Source of the DNA: Chitinophagales bacterium
Lineage (GTDB): Bacteria > Bacteroidota > Bacteroidia > Chitinophagales > Chitinophagaceae
Direction of reading: 5' to 3'
Assembly: GCA_013297585.1 (NCBI GenBank)
Contig: JAAFHG010000174.1
Location: 1 to 7,345, forward strand
DNA: 7,345 bases
Positions within the stretch are counted from its first letter, which is position 1, and every line of letters starts with the position of its first letter. Made by a program: the position numbers and the translations under genes. A model generated the notes under the pieces. It saw nothing but the letters and a program-made list of their open reading frames with translations. It ran no database searches and was not told the DNA's origin. Below are positions 1 to 6,442 of this stretch, piece by piece.

Positions 1-806
1 ATGAAGGCGAAGAAGTGACTATTTTAAAAACTCATCCAGCTTTGCAAAAGGCATTTTTAAAACCCAATATTACTACTGGTAAAAAGGGTAGTGGCGATAA
101 TGGTTACATTTATCTACCACCATATAGCAACTCAGGTTTTGTAGAAGGTACAGTGCCTGCTGGCGAAAAAACGTTTACAATAAGTGGCTCATTTTCGAAT
201 CCTGTGTGGCAAGTACAACAAATATTGGAAGAAGCGTTGAGTAAAGAAAGTATCAGCTTTAAAAGTATGTTTGATTTGTCAACAATTGATGATGCAGCTA
301 CTAGTAAGCCAAGTATTATAATAGCTACACATAAATCGCCAACACTAGATAGCATTAATTATTGGTTCATGAAAAAGAGTATCAATTTATATGGTGAGGC
401 TTTATTAAAAACTATTGCCTATGAGAAAACAGGTGTTGGTTCTACTGATAAGGGTGTTGATATTATAAGGAAATTTTGGCAAGAAAGAGGTATTGATAAA
501 GGTGCCATTAAAGTAATAGACGGTAGCGGCTTATCACCTCAAAACCGCATCACTACGAATGTTTTGGTAAATGTGTTGCAATATGCAAATGATAAAACAT
601 GGTTCAATGCATTCTACGACGCATTGCCTGTATATAATGGCATGAAATTAAAGAGTGGCACTATTGGCGGTAGCAAAAGTTTTGCAGGTTATCACACTAG
701 TAAAGCAGGTATTGATTATACTATAGCTATTATTGTGAACAACTTTGATGGTAGTGCTAGCGCAGTTGTAAAAAAGCTTTTTGCTGTTTTGGATGAATTG
801 AAATAG
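1..806 (+). CDS. dacB: D-alanyl-D-alanine carboxypeptidase/endopeptidase, PBP4 type (peptidase S13), 5'-truncated by window edge
   Basis: This is the C-terminal part of a periplasmic penicillin-binding protein of the PBP4 (DacB, peptidase S13) family, which removes terminal D-Ala from peptidoglycan stem peptides and cleaves cross-links. The frame is open from base 3 to the TAG at 804-806, so the gene starts outside the window; the GTG at 15 is only an internal codon. Numbering from that GTG, the SxN motif is seen as SIN at residues 122-124 inside a KKSINLYGEALLKT segment. The family signature DGSGLS is at 169-174 and the third motif is KSG at 213-215, where many relatives have KTG. The catalytic SxxK serine should lie more than 100 residues further upstream and cannot be checked. 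The gene converges on prmC with only 20 bp between the stops and no obvious terminator. Family call is firm; the symbol is by homology. Confidence 0.9.
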   Translation, partial: EGEEVTILKTHPALQKAFLKPNITTGKKGSGDNGYIYLPPYSNSGFVEGTVPAGEKTFTISGSFSNPVWQVQQILEEALSKESISFKSMFDLSTIDDAATSKPSIIIATHKSPTLDSINYWFMKKSINLYGEALLKTIAYEKTGVGSTDKGVDIIRKFWQERGIDKGAIKVIDGSGLSPQNRITTNVLVNVLQYANDKTWFNAFYDALPVYNGMKLKSGTIGGSKSFAGYHTSKAGIDYTIAIIVNNFDGSASAVVKKLFAVLDELK

Positions 807-826
807 TTCCAATAGTTACCATCATT

Positions 827-1687
827 TTAATTATTGATTAGCCAAGCCTGTATCATTCTGTCTTTGCCTTGTAGGTCTTTTTTTAGTAAAGTATTGTAAC
901 CATGTTGCTGAAACATAGCCACTGTTTCTTTACCTAGGGCTTCATTTATTTCAACAAAAATTTGCCCATTTGGGTTAAGATGTGTTTTACCAAAAGCGGC
1001 TATTTTCTCGTAAAAGATTAAAGCATTGTTATCGGCTACAAATAAAGCTAGGCTTGGTTCGTAGTCGGTTACATGCTTGCTCATGCTAGCATCTTCACTT
1101 TGCTTGATATAAGGTGGATTACTTACGATAATATCAAAAGTGCCAAGTAGCTGCCAATTTGTTTCGTCTAAAAAATCTAGTTGTTGTAAAGCGATGTCTG
1201 TTTGTAAATCTGTTGCATTTTTTTGAGCAATTGCTAATGCCGCTTCGCTTATATCTATCGATAAAATGGTACTCGCTGGCAAGCGTTTTTTTAAAGCAAT
1301 AGGTATGCAACCACTACCTGTGCCAATGTCTAGAATTTGAGATTTGAGATTTGAGATTTGAGATTTACTTGCAACGAGTTCCACCAATTCATCGGTTTCT
1401 GGCCTTGGTATTAACACACCTTCCTTCACAAAAAACTTCATACCTGCAAACCATGCTTCTTGCAATACATATTGTACGGGCTTATGCTGTAATAGCTGCT
1501 GTGTAAATGTTTCAAGCTGTAGTTGTTGTGAGTTATTTAAAGGCAAATCTTTGTAAAGTATTCTTTCTATGCGCCTTTGCCCTGTAATATATTCAATTAC
1601 CCAATCAGCCATATTGGCTGCTTCACGGTCATCGTACAACTCAAATAGTTGGTACAAAAGCTGATAATATGCCGCGTTAATAGTCAT
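827..1687 (-). CDS. prmC: Peptide chain release factor N5-glutamine methyltransferase PrmC (HemK)
   Basis: This SAM-dependent enzyme methylates the glutamine of the GGQ loop in release factors RF1 and RF2, which improves translation termination in the cytoplasm. The 286-residue product has the usual family length. It has an N-terminal helical release-factor-binding domain (about 1-90), the linker signature LIPRPETDELVE (92-103), SAM-binding motif I DIGTGSG (120-126), and the substrate-binding NPPY (190-193) with a DYEPSLALF segment after it (208-216). The ATG at 1685-1687 is the natural start because the family N terminus is short. The odd part is residues 108-118, KSQISNLKSQI: they are encoded by a 7-bp tandem repeat sitting just before motif I, where relatives carry a variable loop. 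The gene is divergent from ribD across 59 bp and convergent with the PBP4 gene. No good promoter match was seen on its own strand. Confidence 0.95.
   Translation of the reverse strand: MTINAAYYQLLYQLFELYDDREAANMADWVIEYITGQRRIERILYKDLPLNNSQQLQLETFTQQLLQHKPVQYVLQEAWFAGMKFFVKEGVLIPRPETDELVELVASKSQISNLKSQILDIGTGSGCIPIALKKRLPASTILSIDISEAALAIAQKNATDLQTDIALQQLDFLDETNWQLLGTFDIIVSNPPYIKQSEDASMSKHVTDYEPSLALFVADNNALIFYEKIAAFGKTHLNPNGQIFVEINEALGKETVAMFQQHGYNTLLKKDLQGKDRMIQAWLINN
1335..1366. repeat. 7-bp tandem repeat (ATTTGAG, 4.6 copies) inside prmC
   Basis: Four perfect ATTTGAG units run from 1335 to 1362, followed by a partial ATTT to 1366. On the coding (minus) strand the unit reads CTCAAAT. Because 7 is not a multiple of 3, the repeat is read in all three phases and gives a 7-residue period (SQISNLK) after three units; the visible product is KSQISNLKSQI. 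Gain or loss of a single unit would shift the prmC frame, while three units would change the protein by seven residues. Confidence 0.95.
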
Positions 1688-1712
1688 GCTGCAATGTTAC
1701 TATCATTTCAGT

Positions 1713-1720
1713 TATTTTTG
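1713..1720 (+). promoter_or_regulatory. Candidate Bacteroidota -7 promoter element (TATTTTTG) for ribD
   Basis: TATTTTTG is an exact match to the TAnnTTTG -7 consensus known for the primary sigma factor of Bacteroidota. It lies 26 bp before the proposed ribD start, which would give a transcript leader of roughly 20 nt. I could not find a TTG or TTTG -33 element at the expected distance upstream, so the call rests on one short motif in a 59-bp divergent spacer. Confidence 0.4.
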
Positions 1721-1746
1721 CCGCCTTTACCAAATACCTGTCAATA

Positions 1747-2799
1747 TTGACTTTGCATGAACAATACATGTTGCGTTGCTTACAATTAGCCAAACTTGGT
1801 GAAGGTAATGTTGCGCCCAATCCTATGGTTGGCAGCACATTGATATATAAAAATATTATAATAGGTGAGGGCTGGCATCAACAATATGGTGAAGCGCATG
1901 CTGAAGTGAATTGTATAAATAGTGTCGCAAAAGCAGATGCGCATTTAATTGCTCAATCTACTATTTATGTAAGCTTAGAGCCTTGTGCCCACTTTGGTAA
2001 AACACCGCCTTGTAGCGATTTAATTATTAAGCTCGGTATAAAGAAAGTAGTGGTTGGCTGTACTGATAGTTTTAAGCAAGTTGATGGCAAGGGCATAGAA
2101 AAATTGCGTTTATCAGGTGCAGAGGTAATAGTTGGTGTATTGGAAAATGCTTGTAGAGAACTGAACAAACGCTTCTTCACATTTCATGAAAAGAAGCGAC
2201 CATTTATTGTATTAAAATGGGCAGAAACAGCTAATAGTAAAATTGGTTTTACCACCGATGAACGACTACTGATTAGTAATGATATTTCAAACAGGTTGGT
2301 TCATCAATTGCGTCATCAAAACGCTGCTATTTTGGTAGGCACTAATACTGCTTTGCTTGATAATCCATCGCTTACTAACAGACTTTGGTATGGCAAAAGC
2401 CCAATACGTTTAGTAATTGATAAAGACTTGAAATTACCTACCAATTTGCAACTATTTGACCAAACAGAAAGAACAATTGTGTTCAATTATATCAAGCAAG
2501 AGGAACAAGAAAATCTAACTTATTACAAGCTAAATCAAGAAGCCGATTTGCTAGATGAAATTCTTACGGCTTGCTATCAACTAAATATTCAAAGCTTACT
2601 TGTAGAAGGTGGTAGCAAAACGCTACAATCTTTTATTGATAAGCATTTGTGGGACGAAGCTATTGTAATTACAAATACCACATTAATAGTAAATCATGGT
2701 GTTGCTGCACCAATATTAAGTCATTATACAAAAGCTAAGCAAGTAGCTTTATTGAGTGATACCATTACATATTTTACCAACCAAAACCATAGTAATTAG
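1747..2799 (+). CDS. ribD: Bifunctional riboflavin biosynthesis protein RibD (pyrimidine deaminase / uracil reductase)
   Basis: RibD carries out two consecutive steps of riboflavin synthesis: zinc-dependent deamination of the diaminopyrimidine ribosylamino phosphate, then NADPH-dependent reduction of the ribosyl side chain. The deaminase domain occupies about residues 1-145 and shows APNPMVG (23-29), the zinc-histidine and catalytic glutamate HAE (51-53), and the two zinc cysteines in EPCAHFGKTPPC (C80, C89). The reductase domain (about 150-350) has VGTNTALLDNPSLTNR (197-212) and LLVEGGSKTLQSF (284-296). At 350 residues it is slightly short but complete. The start is a TTG at 1747: the frame has no usable ATG further up (TAG at 1681), and the HEQYM segment it includes matches the family N terminus. 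The ATG at 1768 is the alternative and would lose seven residues. The next gene starts 5 bp after the stop, suggesting co-transcription. Confidence 0.93.
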   Translation: MTLHEQYMLRCLQLAKLGEGNVAPNPMVGSTLIYKNIIIGEGWHQQYGEAHAEVNCINSVAKADAHLIAQSTIYVSLEPCAHFGKTPPCSDLIIKLGIKKVVVGCTDSFKQVDGKGIEKLRLSGAEVIVGVLENACRELNKRFFTFHEKKRPFIVLKWAETANSKIGFTTDERLLISNDISNRLVHQLRHQNAAILVGTNTALLDNPSLTNRLWYGKSPIRLVIDKDLKLPTNLQLFDQTERTIVFNYIKQEEQENLTYYKLNQEADLLDEILTACYQLNIQSLLVEGGSKTLQSFIDKHLWDEAIVITNTTLIVNHGVAAPILSHYTKAKQVALLSDTITYFTNQNHSN

Positions 2800-2804
2800 G
2801 CCTT

Positions 2805-3410
2805 ATGAGTAACGACTTATATTACTATACCATCGAGCAGCCTTCTGTGGCAGAATTTAAAGATAAAGGCAGTCGTTTTTTAGCGTATGCATTTCCTATT
2901 AATGCTGTAGACGATTTTAAAAAACATTTACAAGAACTAAAAAAAGAACATCCTAAAGCGGTGCATCATTGCTTTGGTTACAGGCTAGGTTTAGATGGTA
3001 ATAATTTTAGAATAAGTGATGATGGCGAACCAAGTGGCACAGCCGGTAAGCCTATTTTAAACTTGATTGATAGCAAGCAAATTACCAACGTATTGGTAGT
3101 AGTTGTAAGATATTTTGGAGGTACATTATTAGGTGTACCTGGTCTAATTAATGCCTATAAATCTGCCACTGCTATGGCTTTTCAAGTAGTGCCTATTATT
3201 CAAAAATCGGTTGAAGTTAACTATGAGTTACAGTTTGATTATACAAGAATGAATGATGTAATGGTGATTTTAAAGCAGTGTAATTGCAACATCATTAAAC
3301 AAGAAAACCAATTGTTTACTATTGTGCAAGTTGGTGTACCAAAAGTACGTTTAGAAGAAGTGTTATCTAAATTTAAAGATCTACATACGGTAGATGTAAG
3401 ACGTTGTTAG
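2805..3410 (+). CDS. IMPACT/YigZ family protein (UPF0029)
   Basis: This 201-residue protein belongs to the YigZ/IMPACT family, whose bacterial members have no settled biochemical function; a link to translation or nucleic-acid binding is inferred from the fold and from eukaryotic IMPACT. Conserved blocks appear in the expected order: FKDKGSRFLAYAFP (18-31), AVHHCFGYRLG (52-62), SDDGEPSGTAGKPIL (71-85) and VVVRYFGGTLLGVPGLINAY (98-118; the family usually has GxGGL where this has GVPGL). Residues from about 138 onward fit the C-terminal DUF1949 domain. The ATG at 2805 lies 5 bp after the ribD stop, so the two genes probably form an operon. Its TAG stop overlaps the TAA of the opposing gene. The family call is secure and the function is not. 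Confidence 0.92.
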   Translation: MSNDLYYYTIEQPSVAEFKDKGSRFLAYAFPINAVDDFKKHLQELKKEHPKAVHHCFGYRLGLDGNNFRISDDGEPSGTAGKPILNLIDSKQITNVLVVVVRYFGGTLLGVPGLINAYKSATAMAFQVVPIIQKSVEVNYELQFDYTRMNDVMVILKQCNCNIIKQENQLFTIVQVGVPKVRLEEVLSKFKDLHTVDVRRC

Positions 3411-4165
3411 GCTTTGCCTGTCATTTTATATGCAACGGTACCAATCAGCTCTTTAATCAGTTTTGCCCAACCATTAAAAGCATTCAGATTAGGCCAAACA
3501 TAGTGTAACGGTGTATGAAACAAATCAACAAATTCGAAGTCGCAAGGATAAGCCACAGTTTTAAAACCTGCATTTTGAAACACCATTTTAGAGCGTCGCA
3601 AATGTGATGCAGAACTTATTAGTACCATTGTATCGCTTAGGTGTAAACTATCAAGAATTTTTTTCGTGAACATGGCATTTTCGTAAGTACTTCTAGATTT
3701 GTTTTCGATAATTAAGTCAGCAGCACTAACCTTGTTTTTTAAAAATTCTTCTTTTAATAAATCGCCCTCTACAGGATTTTTATTTTCATATAAACCACCA
3801 CCACCAGTTACAATTATCTTCTTTATAGTACCTTGATTGTATAGTTTTAAGGTTTGTATAAATCTATCGCTTGCTTCATTAAAGTAACTATTACCTTTTC
3901 TGTCGTAGCCGCTTAAGCCACCTAAAATAATACCCCCTTGGTATTGTTTACCTTTTTGTAGCTCCGATTTGTTAATCTGCCATGCATGTAATAATTTATA
4001 AAATAAATAAGGGTTCGAGAAGATAATAAGTATTACAATAATGCTTGCCTGCAGTTTCTTTTGTAATTTTTTATTTTTGGTTAATACCGAGATGAAAAGT
4101 AAAATAGCTACCCAGTTAAATGGTACTACTAAAAAGTACAATAGTTTAGAAGCGATGTAAAACAT
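3407..4165 (-). CDS. Membrane-anchored DUF218 protein (ElyC/SanA/YdcF family)
   Basis: The 252-residue product has two hydrophobic stretches at the N terminus (about 4-28 and 39-58) separated by a lysine-rich loop, followed by a DUF218 domain. Domain landmarks are GGIILGG (77-83), EASDRF (97-102), IIVTGGGG (117-124), ENKSRSTYENA (154-164) and SSASHLRRS (184-192). In E. coli, ElyC with this two-helix arrangement is needed for envelope and peptidoglycan integrity, and SanA affects the barrier to vancomycin; the catalytic activity of the family is not established. By analogy this one would sit in the inner membrane and act on the cell envelope. The ATG at 4163-4165 directly precedes the first membrane segment. 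It is transcribed away from the thiolase gene and ends 4 bp inside the IMPACT-family gene. I saw no convincing promoter in the upstream bases. Confidence 0.88.
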   Translation of the reverse strand: MFYIASKLLYFLVVPFNWVAILLFISVLTKNKKLQKKLQASIIVILIIFSNPYLFYKLLHAWQINKSELQKGKQYQGGIILGGLSGYDRKGNSYFNEASDRFIQTLKLYNQGTIKKIIVTGGGGLYENKNPVEGDLLKEEFLKNKVSAADLIIENKSRSTYENAMFTKKILDSLHLSDTMVLISSASHLRRSKMVFQNAGFKTVAYPCDFEFVDLFHTPLHYVWPNLNAFNGWAKLIKELIGTVAYKMTGKA

Positions 4166-4475
4166 GAAGGTGTTTATTTTTACTAAATATTTTACTGATA
4201 GTTAGTGTTTTGATGCTAGCAATATACGTGTACTTTCTTCTCAAATTGTAAAATAAAACATAATTGATGCATTCGAAATAGTTGCCCGAACCTTAATGCT
4301 GTATGATTAAATGAATTTAGAGGATTTATGTAACTAATTGTAATACTGCTACAATGTTTTTTGTGTCAGTACGCTTATACTTTCAGTAACAACGTTTCAC
4401 CTGCGTACATAATTTTTTTTGATCTTACAAAATCTAGGTTAGGACGCTATACCTTCGCTACAAACATTGCTTACT
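4166..4475. other. Non-coding divergent spacer between the DUF218 gene and the thiolase gene
   Basis: About 310 bp without a supportable gene on either strand. Two T-run structures read on the plus strand. One has arms ATTGTA (4337-4342) and TACAAT (4350-4355), a 7-nt loop, then G and six T (4357-4362). The other has arms GTACGC (4369-4374) and GCGTAC (4403-4408), 28 nt apart, with a run of eight T at 4413-4420. A weak -7-like TACCTTCG (4450-4457, one mismatch to TAnnTTTG) lies 18 bp before the thiolase ATG without a matching -33 element. No tRNA or recognised riboswitch was seen. Confidence 0.6.
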
Positions 4476-5660
4476 ATGACTAATAGAACCGTTTATATTG
4501 TTGCTGCTATGCGTACACCTATTGGTAGTTTTGGCGGCAGCTTGAAGGATTTTTCGGCAACACAATTGGGCGCTATTGCTATAAAAGGCGCTGTAGAAAA
4601 AGCGGGTTTGCAACTTACAGATATTGAAGAAGTGCTGATGGGCTGTGTGATTCAAGCAGGGCTTGGTCAGGCACCGGCAAGGCAGGCGGCTAAGTTTGCA
4701 GGCTTGCCAGATAGTGTGATTTGTACCACCGTAAACAAAGTATGTGCTAGTGGCATGAAAGCGATAGCCAATGCAGCGCAAAGCATTTTACTAGGCGACG
4801 CAGATATTGTGGTGGCAGGCGGTATGGAAAGCATGAGTAATGTGCCTTACTATTCACCCAAGTTGCGCTGGGGCAATAAATATGGCAATGTGGTGCTAGA
4901 AGATGGTTTGGTAAAAGATGGTCTAACAGATGTCTATAAGCAAGAAGCCATGGGCAACTTTGCAGAGCTTTGTGCCAAAACGCTAGAGATAAGCCGTGAA
5001 GAGCAAGATGCCTTTGCAATAGAAAGCTACAAACGCAGTCAGGCTGCTATAGAAGCTGGCTGGTTTGACGCAGAAATAGTGCCTGTGCCTATCCCTCAAA
5101 AAAAAGGTGAGCCTATTTTATTTGCCAAAGATGAAGAGCCTTACAATGTAAAATTTGACAAAATACCCGACTTAAAACCTGCGTTTATAAAAGATGGTAC
5201 TGTTACTGCAGCCAATGCAAGCACCATGAATGATGGTGCAGCCGCTGTGGTATTGATGAGCAAAGAAAAAGCCGATGCAATGGGCATACAACCATTGGCC
5301 ATAATACGCAGCTATGCAGATGCAGAACAAGCACCCGAATGGTTTACTACCACACCAAGCTTGGCATTACCAAAAGCAGTTGCCAAAGCTGGCCTGCAAA
5401 TGAAAGACCTTGATTTTGTAGAACTAAACGAGGCATTTAGCGTGGTAGGCATAGCTAATAGCGAGAAAATGAAATTATATCCTAAGCAAGTAAATGCACA
5501 TGGTGGTGCGGTAAGTATTGGTCATCCATTAGGTTGCAGTGGCGCAAGAATTATTGTAACGCTCCTAAATGTATTGAAACAGCAGGGTGGCAAAATAGGC
5601 GGTGCTGCTATCTGCAATGGTGGTGGTGGCGCAAGTGCGATGGTGATAGAATTGGCGTAA
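4476..5660 (+). CDS. Acetyl-CoA C-acetyltransferase (thiolase II, AtoB/PhbA-like)
   Basis: This cytoplasmic thiolase interconverts two acetyl-CoA with acetoacetyl-CoA plus CoA, feeding ketone-body, polyester or mevalonate-type pathways or completing short-chain beta-oxidation; the window does not say which. All catalytic features are present: the nucleophilic cysteine in KVCASGM (C90), GGMESMSNVPYY (115-126), NEAF (318-321), the histidine in GHPLGCSGAR (H350), and the second cysteine in AICNGGGGASAM (C380). The 394-residue length is typical. I chose the ATG at 4476; a TTG three codons earlier (4467) is possible, but MTNRTVYIVAAMRTPIGSF is a normal thiolase N terminus. It stands alone, with a hairpin 50 bp after the stop. 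Its base composition is richer than its neighbours: 28 G+C in 4981-5040 against 21 in 2221-2280 of ribD. This fits codon bias of a well-expressed gene, though two short samples cannot prove it. Confidence 0.95.
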   Translation: MTNRTVYIVAAMRTPIGSFGGSLKDFSATQLGAIAIKGAVEKAGLQLTDIEEVLMGCVIQAGLGQAPARQAAKFAGLPDSVICTTVNKVCASGMKAIANAAQSILLGDADIVVAGGMESMSNVPYYSPKLRWGNKYGNVVLEDGLVKDGLTDVYKQEAMGNFAELCAKTLEISREEQDAFAIESYKRSQAAIEAGWFDAEIVPVPIPQKKGEPILFAKDEEPYNVKFDKIPDLKPAFIKDGTVTAANASTMNDGAAAVVLMSKEKADAMGIQPLAIIRSYADAEQAPEWFTTTPSLALPKAVAKAGLQMKDLDFVELNEAFSVVGIANSEKMKLYPKQVNAHGGAVSIGHPLGCSGARIIVTLLNVLKQQGGKIGGAAICNGGGGASAMVIELA

Positions 5661-5709
5661 ATTCATATCTTCATTATATGCTTTTAAAGGATTTTATACC
5701 ATCTGCTTT

Positions 5710-5747
5710 AGTGCGCAATTATGTACAGCGGTGCAGAATTGCGCACT
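5710..5747. terminator. Strong inverted repeat downstream of thiolase, possible transcription terminator
   Basis: The arms GTGCGCAATT (5711-5720) and AATTGCGCAC (5737-5746) are perfect complements, extended by an A-T pair (5710/5747), with a 16-nt loop. The stem begins 50 bp past the thiolase stop. It is the most GC-rich hairpin in the window's intergenic DNA, but it is not followed by a T run, so it is a non-canonical terminator, an RNA-stability element or a protein-binding site. Position favours an end-of-transcript role. Confidence 0.45.
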
Positions 5748-5820
5748 TAATTACTATTACTATCAACATTTGGTAAAGGATTATCGGAATTTTACCAATA
5801 CTACACCAACTTATTTTCAC

Positions 5821-5898
5821 ATGGCAGAAACCAACGCACGAGAAAGTATTTTAGGCTTAAATGATGATGATTATGCCAATACAAAGCTTAGGGTTTAG
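5821..5898 (+). other. Orphan 25-codon ORF, possible gene remnant
   Basis: ATG at 5821 opens a 25-residue frame (starting MAETNARESILGLNDDDYAN) that ends at TAG 5896-5898. It reads like a normal soluble protein N terminus, not like random translation, and a weak -7-like element (5765-5772) lies ahead of it. I do not recognise the family. With a broken gene directly after it, the likeliest explanation is the start of a gene whose rest was lost; a real microprotein or chance are alternatives. Confidence 0.25.
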
Positions 5899-5952
5899 TA
5901 GAAGAATGTCTATTTTTTACCACTAACAAGTGTTTAGTTACTTGCAGTTTTA

Positions 5953-5975
5953 CATAACAAAACCAAATTGTTATG
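5953..5975. repeat. 8-bp inverted repeat covering the cupin start codon
   Basis: CATAACAA (5953-5960) and TTGTTATG (5968-5975) are perfect complements separated by 7 nt. The right arm ends with the ATG (5973-5975) of the cupin remnant. In RNA the hairpin would hide the start codon; in DNA it could be an operator-like dyad. The arms are AT-rich and short, so chance is possible. Confidence 0.45.
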
Positions 5976-6413
5976 AACAGAAAAAACGTTCTACTCAGTA
6001 CACTAGCCGCCACACCATTGGTAGCATTGGCAAAGTTTCAACAAACAGCGCAAGTAGTGAGGCGCTACTTTTAAAGTAAATGCTGGTAAAGGCCGATTTA
6101 ATGATGTGTTTTTATACAAAGGCAAATATCCCAACGATATTAAAGTATCTGGTAAAGACACCGATGGGCAACTATCTATTTTTGAGTATGTTGGATTTGA
6201 TAAAATAGGGCCATCGTTGCATGTACACTTAGAACAAGACGAAATTTTTTACGTGATAGAAGGTGATTATCGCTTTAAAATAGGAGATGCTGGATACAAT
6301 TAAGTGATAAAGTGAAGATGCTGTATTGCTTACAACCGGCAGGTAATATGGAAGATTTTTTTAGAAAACTCAACTGCTTAACCAAGCCATTAGCCAAAGA
6401 AGATACAAAGTAA
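5973..6413 (+). pseudogene. Broken cupin-domain protein with N-terminal export signal
   Basis: The pieces belong to one small exported cupin of a kind common in Bacteroidota. Frame A (5973-6071) begins MNRKNVLLSTLAATPLVALA, a signal-peptide-like segment, and hits TAA at 6072. The homologous sequence continues in frame B from 6061 (GATFKVNAGKGRF onward), which has TGA at 6058, so the frames cross between 6061 and 6071, close to a run of four T (6069-6072). Frame B carries cupin motif 1, HVHLEQDEIFYVIEG, with the metal-ligand pattern HxH-x4-E-x6-G, then ends at TAA 6301. From about 6291 the homology moves to frame A (WIQLSDKVKM, then QPAGNMEDFF) and stops at 6411-6413. Cupin motif 2 (GD...P...PHA) is missing between DA and WIQ, so one out-of-frame deletion near 6286-6291 explains both the gap and the shift. 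The C terminus also seems short. A working product is very unlikely. Confidence 0.85.
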
Positions 6414-6442
6414 ATATATTAATTATCTATAATATATTTACT
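6409..6442. terminator. AT-rich 13-bp-arm inverted repeat at the end of the cupin remnant
   Basis: The arms at 6409-6421 (AGTAAATATATTA) and 6430-6442 (TAATATATTTACT) are perfect complements around an 8-nt loop. The left arm contains the TAA (6411-6413) that ends the broken gene. There is no GC-rich stem or T run, so it is not a classical terminator; it may end transcription weakly, or mark a recombination or deletion point. A separate perfect 10-bp palindrome CTAGGCCTAG (6441-6450) and a small AGGTT-C-AACCT dyad (6449-6459) follow directly. Confidence 0.4.

Larger units (their letters stand above)
5661..5972. other. Low-coding region between thiolase and the broken cupin gene
   Basis: This stretch of 312 bp has no established gene. 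It contains the GTGCGCAATT hairpin (5710-5747), a weak -7-like AACATTTG (5765-5772, one mismatch) with a TTG 23 bp upstream (5739-5741), one orphan ORF of 25 codons (5821-5898), and the left arm of an inverted repeat that reaches into the next start codon (5953-5975). The minus strand shows only very short open frames. Confidence 0.6.

Noticed and set aside
110..355. Minus-strand ORF of 81 codons inside the PBP4 gene
   Set aside because: It lies fully within a well-supported gene and shows no recognisable family.
1335..1366. CRISPR-like repetitive DNA
   Set aside because: The unit is 7 bp, uninterrupted and in a coding frame; there are no spacers and no cas genes.
1688..1746. FMN (RFN) riboswitch ahead of ribD
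   Set aside because: The 59-bp spacer is too short for the aptamer and lacks its conserved boxes.
4458..5019. Two minus-strand ORFs (107 and 90 codons) under the thiolase start
   Set aside because: Their residues mirror thiolase codons; composition is rich in Cys, His and Leu, as expected of antisense translation.
5534..5776. Plus-strand ORF of 80 codons overlapping the thiolase 3' end
   Set aside because: It is an alternative frame of the conserved thiolase C terminus that runs into the spacer, with Trp/Cys-rich nonsense sequence.
6106..6303. A functional 65-residue mini-cupin starting at GTG 6106
   Set aside because: Cupin homology continues upstream of the GTG and downstream in another frame, and motif 2 is absent, so this is a fragment.
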